DNA of 64,000 nt from Massospora cicadina (taxonomy: Eukaryota; Entomophthoromycota; Entomophthoromycetes; Entomophthorales; Entomophthoraceae): NCBI GenBank assembly GCA_022478985.1, contig JAKSZP010005270.1, positions 62,001 to 126,000 on the forward strand, written 5' to 3'. Position 1 is the first letter of the stretch. Each line of letters starts with the position of its first letter. Shown piece by piece: positions 55,282 to 64,000 of this stretch. The notes under the pieces are model-generated. The model worked only from the letters and a program-made list of their open reading frames with translations. It was not told the DNA's origin and ran no database searches. A program made the position numbers and the translations under genes.

Positions 55282-56166
55282 TGTTGAGTAGTTGACTGGA
55301 CCTAATCGTTGGATAAATGATAGGGACATAATAATAACATGCTTAATTTATTATGGATCATATAAATGATATTAATGATTATGGATCAAAAATATCCTAC
55401 GCTTATGCAAAGCTTGGGATCCACAGCCTAGTGATCCCACTTGATAATATTTGACTATGATGACATGGGCCTAGTGGCTTTGTTGGTTAAGTTAAACTTA
55501 ATAATAATAGTTGACTTGAAGACTTGGGCACGTGAACTTTGTTGGTCTATGTCAAAATTAGCTTTTAATGACAATTGAGATTTTAATTTGAATTAATTAC
55601 TAATTAGTGGTATAAATCGCCTAGGTATGTGCTGCCAATTGCTTGAGAGAAGCATCCGTTCAGCTATTTGCAGATGCGTCAGAAATGCTGTCTTAAGATA
55701 TTATGAGATTGATACTGACCCTGAGGCCATGAGAGATGCCCCCAATTCAAAAAGTACTGTAGACCCTCAGACAAACTATAACTTTTTTCTCTGGCCAAGT
55801 TCCATTGAAAATGTGGCATCATGGGTAAGATGTGGCAAACATCAAACCCTATAAATTATCCTTCAGTTGATACTAATAAATTACAATTGATTTTTATCAC
55901 AAGTACATAGTTTAATATACAAGCTCTTTTGTATTTAATACTTTTATGTTGTATTAAGTTGAGGCTTTACTTGGGATCAGAAGAATCAGGGCAGCGAGCC
56001 ATTGTCCAATTAATGACAATAGAATAAGGCTTCAGAATGATATTTTTCAAGGATTTAATATCTAAACTATTGTCACCTTCTCTTTATTGTCACCATACTT
56101 AGACGCTCAAATTCCACCTTACTACAGAAGAAAAACCAGCAATCTGAAGTAGGCCAAAATTCAACA
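55282..56166 (+). repeat. Gypsy-5 5' LTR
   Basis: Begins TGTTGAGTAGTTGACTGG and aligns with 63528-64000 for all of the visible part, for example TATGGATCAAAAATATCC and ATGTGCTGCCAATTG. I place its end at ..TTCAACA because a primer-binding-like TGGCGCTCATGG starts two bases later. The open frame at 55627-55854 is LTR sequence, as the 3' LTR repeats it. Confidence 0.75.
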
Positions 56167-56168
56167 AG

Positions 56169-56186
56169 TGGCGCTCATGGCTAGGA
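56169..56186 (+). other. Gypsy-5 candidate primer-binding site
   Basis: TGGCGCTCATGGCTAGGA, two bases after the LTR end. It resembles the TGGTGCTCACTACAGG sites of the other elements in its first nine bases only, so this is tentative. Confidence 0.45.
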
Positions 56187-56569
56187 GCAGATGGTGAACA
56201 TGACAATCAGGGTGCAATCCCAATCAATTATTCAGAACCATTACTGGTCCCAATGGGAATATTGAAATGACTTTGTCCCAGATTAATTGGAAAATTTTTT
56301 CCATTATTGGCTACCCCAATGAGCCCATTTCACCTGAAGAGCTGGAACGTCTTGAAAGTCAGTTGTTAAGAGAGTATCAAATGGGACAAGGACCCATGGA
56401 CAATAGTAGCAATCCTTTTTATTGCCAATGACAGTAAGATGTATTGTGGATGAGATATCTAGCTCAACATTAATTGATGTAGTCAAATCCAAAACAATTT
56501 AAATGGGATAGAGAATATCGCCCAATATTTAACTAAATTTATACACCCCACCTCCAGAAATTCTCAGAT

Positions 56570-58270
56570 GACAATTTCTTGCCATCACGCAGCCATTATA
56601 AAGTTGGTAAACTTCTCATGCAACTCCATCCAGGTGGCCAATTCTTAAATGAGCGATTAGAAGCCAACTTTGCTGAGGTCCGTTCTAGTTTTTTAGCGAA
56701 TTATAATCTAGTCACTTGGGCTAATGATTGGGTAGGAGAGTTAGCACAAGAGCTAAACAACAGATTGCACCCCACCTTTGACAACTTCTTGGAGGAAAGA
56801 GGAGTTACCAAATCTTGGGTTAGCAATATCACTCAGACTTCCATTAATGCTTCAGAGTTCATGAGGCTTAATCATGTAGACCAAGAGGCGCAATTAAACC
56901 ATAAAAACGAATTTCATGACCAGTATCAATGACTGAGCGCCCAATTTTTGCAGATGAAGGATGAATACACCAAAAATTTGACTACTGTCACACACTATTC
57001 GAAGGCCAATGGGCAGAGAATGAAAAAATTCAAGACTCTATTGTTCGTCTTAATTGATAGATCAATAATCTTGATGAGGATCTTACCTCTGTTAATGAGT
57101 CAAACAATATTTTCATGAAGAATTAAACCATTTCAAGAATGCAATTAGGGAAAAGGACCAAGTGATTTCCATCTTGCAACTACAAACTACTAGCTTAAAT
57201 GAGGAAATTAAAAGTTAAAGTTAAAAATTGAAGGCGTGTCAATTGGGAAAATAAATTCAACAATCAAATCTGAGCTTTGAACGACGGGCATTGCCTGTGT
57301 GCCACAAATCACTTGACTGGAAACTATTACAAATATTATGAGGATGAAGCTTTAGAAGTAGCTAAAGAAACGGACGCTGGGCCACGTAAACAAATGCATA
57401 GCAATATGGTTGCTTTGGCTAACCCCAACACCTCAAACCATTATACAATGCCCCAGCGCACTAGTACGCCAGGCTCAAGTCAACAAAGAAGTACTTGTGA
57501 TACCATGGATGGGAAAACAATAATTACAAACCAGCGAACCTGCCTGCTTTTGACAAGAATGGAAGTGTAACCACATTTGTCAAACGCTTTTAGATGGCCA
57601 TGTTTGGAGACAGTGACCATAACAAAGCGGTCACTTTGATCAACTGCTGGGTGAGTGGAGCATTGAATTAATTATGCCTCACATGATGAAAACCCAACAT
57701 ATGCCAAAGTCAAAGAGGTTGTGCTTTGAGAATTTGGAGGTTTAGAACGAATGTCACCTAAAAAATCCAAGTTTATGAACATTTGTTTAAGGATGATGAA
57801 GTGATTGACAAATTTGTAAATCAATTCTATCGTGAAGCTAAAGTTCTCCTAGGCGCAAGGGCTATGGTCAATTTTGACGCTAAGATTGCACTACAACATG
57901 GAGTACAACAATACCAAAAAAGTTTGTCAAACACTTTATTGCCTGGTTTTGTGCAAAACCTTGCAACATACAAAGTGGTTGATCATTTGCGCAGGTGTTC
58001 ACAAAAGGTCCGTGCCCCTCCTGATACTGGGTACAGATCAGGACCTGATGCCTCTGCTGGGAAATCCATCAAAAATAGTAAAAATACTGACAGTGATCCA
58101 CCTGTGAAAACTGAGCAAACTTCAAATACAAGGGCCCACGTCCAATAAAGGAAATTACTTGCTATAGCTGCAATTGTAAAGGACACTTTGCTTCCCAATG
58201 CCATCAGCGTAATGTCAAATTAGTCCTTCCCAATAATGCGCAAAAGGAGGGAAAAGAACAAGCACAATAA
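56570..58270 (+). pseudogene. Gypsy-5 gag
   Basis: Pieces at 56579-56932 (HLHPTFDNFLEERGV-like block, LNHKNEFHDQYQ), 57277-57570 and 57783-58148 (VIDKFVNQFYREAKVLLGAR) lead to a CCHC knuckle CYSCNCKGHFASQC at 58160-58201. The N-terminal part is predicted helical and rich in Glu, Asn and Gln. It would package element RNA. Frames change at least five times. Confidence 0.75.
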
Positions 58271-58676
58271 ATGTGGGACGCTCTATTGTGCTGGAAACAC
58301 CGGTTACACATGATTGACAAGAATACACAGGCCACAGGGCCTTGTTTAAAAACAAAATGAATTCTATTTTAGTATTGAATGAAGATACTATGAACGTACA
58401 TGCGGTAACTCACTCTCAGGGTAAGGTTGTCATATCTGAAGCCTCTGAAGTAGTTGATAAACCATATGTGCAACAAATACTTGAAAATATCAGCTGAAGG
58501 GCCGAGCAATGCAGCAGAAACCCATTAAAAGGGTGAATATAGCTATGCCAATTGACATATTAATAAATGAATGTCTCGGTATTGGAAATACTCTGAAGCA
58601 CACTCTTAATTCTTTAGATTCTTTCCATATTCACTTAGTAAATTCCATTGATTACTACTACTCTGAGTGAACTTAC

Positions 58677-58865
58677 GTGGACATTCTGGTCAACAAGATC
58701 AAAGTTGTAGCTATTGTTGATAGCGGAGCACCTGTAAACATTGTCTCTATGAAGTTGTTAAAGAAATTGAAAATTGCTCTGGACATTGACCACTATCAGG
58801 AATATGGGACCGCAGGCCTCAACAGCACTAGGAGTGGAGAAGCTTACAGCGCCTTAACATTGTGA
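58677..58865 (+). pseudogene. Gypsy-5 retropepsin-type protease
   Basis: A 62-aa frame reads VVAIVDSGAPVNIVSMKLLK and EYGTAGLNSTRSGEAYSALT, ending at a stop. The catalytic D-S-G is intact at 58719-58736. It aligns with Gypsy-2 AILDTGSPVNVISSKLMKK. The second half of the domain continues out of frame, with the degenerate YDIFLKLVF near 58918. Confidence 0.8.
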
Positions 58866-59499
58866 TTTGGAGCTTTGGTAGTACCACACCTGCAATAGTG
58901 CTTCCTAACGCTAATTATGACATATTTTTGAAACTAGTTTTTTAAGGACCTATGGAAATTTATTTGATTTTTAAAAAACATCTTGATATTGGGCCAATAA
59001 CTTTCACTTTATTACTCTTGTGATAATATGAATCCCACTAGCCATTGAGAAAACTTTATCAATATATCTAATGCTGATGGGATAATACCAGCAGGATGTA
59101 TTCAGTGGGGAATTTTAAGTCATACCATACCAACCACTATAAATGAAAATTGAGGAATACCTCTATGGGTGAATAAGGATGCGACAATAGCTCCAGGCCA
59201 TCAACTGGTTATGAGGACTGGGACCACACTGGATATATTCCAGAAGGACTATACGGGGAGGTTATATCCCCTTGAATCATTCTTAGATGGAACCTAGTGT
59301 AGCACCTGGAATTCTTATACCAGGGCACGAGGAAAGTGATGTATTATTATCATCATTGACCAGCCAAAGTATTAAGGTCAAGAAATATCAAGAAGTCACA
59401 TTTGTGCATCTGTTTCCGAGGGACAAGAAAAAACAGCTGTAAATTTGGTGATTTATCCGAGTTTGGTTTACTGACCAAAAGCCTTGAGGCACATACCAT

Positions 59500-60350
59500 A
59501 AATCCTTAAAAATTGTTTACTGGATTATCAGAAAAACAGAAGGATGAAGTAGTAAAGTTGTTTGAACGATACTCCAAAATTTTAGCCCAAGATGACCAAG
59601 ATTTAGGTTGTGCAAAAGGAGTACAGCATTTTATTGACACCGGGGACCATGTGCTGATTATAATGAGGCCAATCTGGCGCCTCAGAACTAGCGACAAAAT
59701 AGTTGGAGAAGAGCTAGACGAATTTCTAGAAAGTTTTATGATTGTGCCCTCTAAAAGCCCGTGGGTCAGCCCAGTTTTAATTATAGAAAATGATGGCATC
59801 AATTAAGTTGTAATTGATTATTGACACCTCAATGCCATTACAAAAAAAGATTCATATCCATTGTCCAAAATTAACAATGCTCTGGACCATCTGGGAGAGG
59901 CGAAGTATTTTACCTCAATGGACCTTATCTCAGGATATTGGCAAATTGAACTGCCTCAAAAGGAGCAGGAGAAGTGCGCAATGATTGCTACTCAAGGACT
60001 GTTTCAACTGACGCGCATGCCACAGGGGCTGTGCAATGCGCTAGCAACTTTTCAATGAGCGATGGACACAATTTTGGGGGACCTTAAATTATCCTGCGTA
60101 CTGGTTTACCTGGATAATATCAATGTCTTTTTGCAAACATTTTCTGAACATTTGAAGCACCTTGAACAAGTGTTTGAATGACTGTTGAAGGCGTATCTGA
60201 AGATAAAACCTAGAAAATATCAATTCTTTAAAGAGCAATTGTAATACCTTGGGTTCATCATTGATTTCAGAGGCATGCGGCTTTAACCTCAAAAAGATGG
60301 AGGCAATTAATAAATGTAACCTCCGACAATTATGAGGGATGTTCAAGTAT
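59500..60350 (+). pseudogene. Gypsy-5 reverse transcriptase (YLDD changed to YLDN)
   Basis: Frames 59513-59806 (KDEVVKLFERYSKILAQDDQ, MIVPSKSPWVSPVLI) and 59861-60058 (AKYFTSMDLISGYWQIELPQ, MPQGLCNALATFQ) form most of the RT. The catalytic box at 60107-60118 reads Y-L-D-N in VYLDNINVFLQTFSEHLKHL, so one catalytic Asp is lost. In-frame stops occur near 59803, 59823 and 60056. Confidence 0.85.
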
Positions 60351-60970
60351 TCTTAGGCATAGTAGGATACTATCAAAAATTTGTAGAAGGGTTTGTGAGT
60401 ATTACTGAGCACTTATTCCATTTACTACAAGGAGAAGTTTGTTTTTGCTTTGCAGTAAATGCTAACAAGCTTTTGAGGCTTTGAAACTAAGGTGAGCATG
60501 GCGCCTGTCCTCTGATATCCAGATTTCAGCAGGCCTTTTATCATACAAAACTACGTCTTGTTGACTGTGATTAGGATGTATTATCCCAGATTAGGGATGA
60601 TGGTGAGGAGCATCTGGTCGCTTATTGCATCAGGATGCTATAAAAGCATGAGCGTAATTATATGGTGACTGAGCAAGAGTTTTTTGCTTTCATCTACGCT
60701 TTTAACCAATTTTGGGTGTATATTCATGGCACCAAGCTTCAAGTAGTATTGGATCACAACTCATTATGATGGCTCCACAATCTCAAGGAGTCTGAGGGAC
60801 AATTATCCCGCTGGGCTTTAAAATACAGACATATGGCTATGAAATTATTCATAGAGCTGGAGTGGCCCATCAAAATACAGATGGACTATTGCGACTTCCT
60901 ATTGTAGCTATTCTGAGCAGTTTAGCTGATGAACATCATGAAAAAATGATTACTTGAATTTATGGGGACA
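60350..60970 (+). pseudogene. Gypsy-5 RNase H remnant
   Basis: Readable stretches are GYYQKFVEGFVSITEHLF near 60370 and MVTEQEFFAFIYAFNQFWVY near 60665. Further on come DHNSL near 60750 and RWALKYRHM near 60810. This is the standard connection and RNase H order after RT. It has stops throughout. Confidence 0.7.
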
Positions 60971-60999
60971 AGCCACCTTAAGTACAAAAGGCGACCAAA

Positions 61000-62100
61000 A
61001 AGCATTATATGACACCAAATATCATGATCAAGTTTTATAAAAGCTTAAGCCTGACAGGCAGCGTTGAATAATCTCAAACCCTTCAGATTAGATGGAAATT
61101 ATTACACAAGCTCACAAGGCCGTCAGGCACAAAGGATTGAACAAAACGCTAGAATTAATTTGATATTGTTACTATTAAATTCCATGCAATTTAATATACA
61201 AGACGTACTTGATAAATGTCATTCATGAAAATTGCAAAGCCTATGAAGCCAGATGTGAAATATCATTTTTGATTAAACCCAACTGGGCCTGGCATACCAT
61301 GTTGATTGATTTAGTTGGCCCTTTGCCTGCGAGTAGCCTAGGCAACAAATACATTCTTGTTCCTTTGACCATCTGATAAAATGAGTGGAAGCAAAAGCAA
61401 TTAGAGTCGTCAGGGCTCTAACTACTGCTAAGTTCATTATGGATAATACTATTTATAAGCATGGATGGCCCCAGAAGATCTTAATGGATAATGGCACAAA
61501 TTTTACTGCCCAGATGGTGCAACGGTTAAATGAGTTGTTTTCCATCAAGGGAATGTTTTCAACACCGTAAAATCCTGAGACTAATGGTATGGCAGAATGA
61601 ATGAATGGCACTCTAGTTGGCACATTGTGCAAAAAATGCAGTCGCGGCGCCTTTACAATGGGCTACTTCCATTAGTGCTACTGTATTTGCATACATTATT
61701 GGACACCACAGTAGTATGGGCCACTCTCCGTTTCAACTTCTGTATGGTAGAAAGCCCGCTCTGCCTCTATTAGTATATTCAGTAATCAGTTCAGCCAAAG
61801 AAATTAACCCAAATAATTATGTTGAGCAACTAGCGAAGACCTTAATTAAGTTGCAATCAGAAACCTATCAATTGTGATTAGTCAAAAAACTATTCAGAAG
61901 AGCTATGATGACAAAAATGAGCTACGGTGACTAAACTCAATGAAGGAGACTTAGTAGTATATTGTGACACTCATAGAACAGGCCATGTACATAATCTGGC
62001 TTCACTTTGGATAGGTCATATTGTTATACCGGAGAAATTTTCTGAAGATGTATATACCATTAAGGATCAAGGCGGCTGGGTTGTGAATTAAGTATCAGCT
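61000..62100 (+). pseudogene. Gypsy-5 integrase with GPY/F-like end
   Basis: The core reads LIDLVGPLPASSLGNKYIL near 61300. KHGWPQKILMDNGTNFTAQM at 61460-61520 holds the second catalytic Asp. NPETNGMAE near 61570 holds the Glu and is followed directly by a stop. Then come SSMGHSPFQLLYGRKPALPL and, near 61990-62070, ASLWIGHIVIPEKFSEDVYT, a degenerate GPY/F module (GH in place of GP). Confidence 0.8.
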
Positions 62101-62290
62101 AAGTTCCTTAATCTATATTATAAAGAATAATAATAATACTAAAAAAAGAAGAAGAAAAAGAAAGAAAATAAAATTAAAAAAGGTAAATTAATATATAAAA
62201 AATATAATAATAATAAAGAGTAATAAAAATAAAAAAGGAAAACAATAATTAAAAAACATAAAGATTTAATTGATAGATTTGATGCCTCAT
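62101..62290 (+). repeat. A-rich low-complexity tract
   Basis: About 170 bp of runs of A, AAT, AAG and AAAT units between the integrase end and the first G-rich tract. I see no gene or regulatory element in it. Confidence 0.7.
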
Positions 62291-62317
62291 CGTCACTGGA
62301 ACTAGATAACCCTTCTT

Positions 62318-63517
62318 TGGAGGGGGGGAGAGTGAGATCAAACTGGGGAAGCCTGTAGTGGAATCAGAGAAATGCAAATCTCATACAAGTCTCAACTATC
62401 CAGACCCTGTTGGAGATGCGTTAAACCCAGTAAGGCTTGGCACCAGGCATGCTGGCCTAGTCAGCTTAGTAAAGGCCATCAAACTAAAGGGAAATACTAT
62501 AGTAAAGGACTTCAGAACAGGTAAGAAAGGTTTGACTCAGGAGTAAATGCTGCAAAAAAGATACAGTTGGAAAGAAGGCTTCTAAGACAGGGTTAACTGG
62601 GGGAGGAAAACTTTTATGCGAAACATCTGTGAATGGGCCTTGTCTAAAATACTGCACATGTTGGGCATAGTTTTGGTGGGAAGCAAGGAAGGAGGGCAGC
62701 AAACGCACGCGCCCAGAAGAGCCATCTTTGGGATATATTTTTTGAGAAGCCCTTTTGCCAGGCTTTTGCAAAGGGCTTAGTATAGCACCAGGATGCACCA
62801 ATATTTTGAAACCTGGATCTTGAGAACCAATGAGAAATGTAAATTGGTATTTACAAAAGTGGGTATGCTTAAGGCTTAGAAACTGAGTTAACAAAAATAA
62901 GAGCCTGATTGGCCTCAAAAATATCTAATGTGGCAACTTCAGAAACTTGTTAGCAAGCGCAGATAACGAGTAGTCATTTATGAATTCTGACATTGAATCA
63001 AGCTCAAAACCCAACGAAGCAACACTGCCCACATGTAAGGAGGAAATTAGATTGTTGAAGGGAAGACTTGAAAAAGGGAAAACAAGAAGTCAGGAAGGAG
63101 ATCCCCATCCAGAGCGATTTGATGCTGGATGAGGGTTCCTTGGGACTGACCAGCATCAGAAGCCCAAAGAGTTAAGGAGAGAGTCAAAGAAGGATCCCGC
63201 TTGACCCATTGGGATGTTCTTTGGACAGTACTTGAAGCCAAGGGGGCCTGTTCAGTTTCATCGATGATTGCTAAAGTTGTAGCAGGATGTGAAGCCAAAC
63301 TCTTAGGACCGTGGAAGCATAGCTGGTCGATCCAGACTGATAAATTGAAGGCAGCACGCCCAAGTTGACCATAGCATGCTGTAAGGACTTACTCAGTCTT
63401 AAGAAGACTCGTCTGTCCAAGACTGAGAGGCTATCAATCTATTGTTCATATATTGATGATTGCAAAAAGTTAGACATTGTGACAAAAAGAAGGGTACCAC
63501 CACTTTTATCAGTCAAT
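62318..63517. other. extra 1.2-kb region before the Gypsy-5 3' LTR
   Basis: It begins with a polypurine-tract-like TTGGAGGGGGGGAGAG (62318-62333), yet the 3' LTR starts only at 63528 after a second tract. In between are minus frames of 144 aa (62484-62918) and 83 aa (63047-63298) and a plus frame of 62 aa. I cannot assign any function or even the coding strand. It may be an extra gene, a nested solo element or untranslated sequence. Confidence 0.4.
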
Positions 63518-63527
63518 GCGGGGGAAG
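63518..63527 (+). other. Gypsy-5 polypurine tract
   Basis: GCGGGGGAAG lies directly before TGTTGACTAG, the start of the 3' LTR. It is the expected plus-strand primer. Confidence 0.65.
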
Positions 63528-64000
63528 TGTTGACTAGTTAACTGGACCTAATCATTTGATATCTGATAGGGACATAATAATGTTAATATGCTTAATTTAT
63601 TATGGATCATATTGAAGATATCAGTTATTATGGATCAGGAATATCCTACACTTATGCAAACCTTGGGATCCGCAGCCTAGTGATTCCACTTAATAATATT
63701 TGATTATGATGACTTGGGCCTAGTGTCTTTGTTTGTTAAGTTGGACTTAATATTAGTAGGCAACTTAATGACTTGGACACGTGGGTTTATTGGTCTATGT
63801 CAAAATTAGCTTTTGATGTTGATCAAGTTTTCAATCAAATTAATTACTATTTAGTGGTATTAATCGCCTTGGTATGTGCTGCCAATTGATTGAGAGAAGC
63901 ATCCGTTCAACCATTTTCAGATGCGTCAGAAACGCTGTCTTGAGATATTACAATCTTGACACTGACCCTGAGGCCATACAAAATGCCCCTCAAGTCAAAA
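63528..64000 (+). repeat. Gypsy-5 3' LTR (cut by window end)
   Basis: 473 bp collinear with 55282-55760 of the 5' LTR. It starts TGTTGACTAGTTAACTGG. The rest lies outside the window. Confidence 0.85.

Larger units (their letters stand above)
55282..64000 (+). mobile_element. Gypsy-5, Ty3/Gypsy-type element running off the window
   Basis: A plus-strand element has 5' LTR 55282-56166 and a 3' LTR starting at 63528, of which the first 473 bp are in the window. Between them are gag with zinc knuckle, protease DSGAPV, RT, RNase H, integrase and a GPY/F-like end (near 61990-62070). A 1.2-kb extra region of unknown content precedes the 3' LTR. All genes are broken. It interrupts Gypsy-4; the five bases before it are ttgac. 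Confidence 0.88.

Noticed and set aside
55627..55854. 75-aa frame MCCQLLERSIRSAICRCVRN
   Set aside because: It is within the Gypsy-5 5' LTR; the 3' LTR carries the same sequence with a broken frame.
62101..62290. CRISPR-like or functional tandem repeat
   Set aside because: It is simple A-rich low complexity without regular unit length or spacers. No CRISPR array or other prokaryotic feature occurs in the window.

Overview
The window is a eukaryotic, AT-rich, transposon-dominated region with no host gene I can identify with confidence. I read it as a large, repeat-bloated fungal genome. Paired LTRs differ mainly at CpG sites, which would fit a CpG-methylating fungus such as a rust or other basidiomycete, but the taxon is an inference and is not settled by the sequence. 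Almost all coding sequence is retrotransposon-derived and broken. LAYOUT: 1-1.7 kb holds a truncated gag-only non-LTR element (G-D, minus) abutting a solo LTR (F1). At 2.7-4.66 kb is a second gag-only element (G-A, plus). At 5.6-7.2 kb are two copies of a tRNA-derived SINE (SINE-A minus, SINE-B plus), each with its own target-site duplication (TSD). 7.2-9.6 kb is AT-rich with one unresolved coding-like patch. 9.63-16.59 kb is Gypsy-1 (minus, both LTRs, heavily decayed). 17.49-24.94 kb is Gypsy-2 (minus), the best preserved LTR element, with TG..CA LTRs, 5-bp TSD gatgc, primer-binding site and gag-PR-RT-RNH-IN-GPY/F. About 25-36 kb is Gypsy-3 (minus), split by an unidentified insertion (26.6-27.5 kb) and by a complete 5.28-kb LINE (28073-33353, minus, 17-bp TSD) with ORF1 zinc-knuckle protein and an APE-RT-zf-RVT ORF2. 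36.6-37.8 kb is unidentified coding-like sequence. 37.8-51.3 kb is a nested stack: Gypsy-6 (minus) is split by solo LTR F2 and by Element E (plus, 39463-51088), a long-LTR element with no recognised pol. Element E itself carries SINE-C and gag-only element G-C in its 5' LTR, gag-only element G-B exactly at its start codon, and a short LTR element (TRIM-like, TSD attat) in its 3' LTR. 51.3-55.28 kb is the left part of Gypsy-4 (minus), cut off by Gypsy-5 (plus, 55282 to beyond the window end). MAIN POINT: the LINE, the gag-only G elements and two SINE families with different tRNA-like heads all end in the same roughly 40-nt 3' tail (core TGTCCGTCCCCTGGTCGGC, then ACCTCGAATAAAT). The LINE and G elements also share a 5' hairpin placed about 18 nt from the 5' end, and their ORF1 proteins are related. 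I infer one LINE reverse transcriptase mobilising three classes of passenger. The tail sharing and hairpins are read directly from the sequence; mobilisation in trans is inference based on known LINE/SINE tail-sharing biology. Abbreviations: PBS primer-binding site, PPT polypurine tract, PR protease, RT reverse transcriptase, RNH RNase H, IN integrase.
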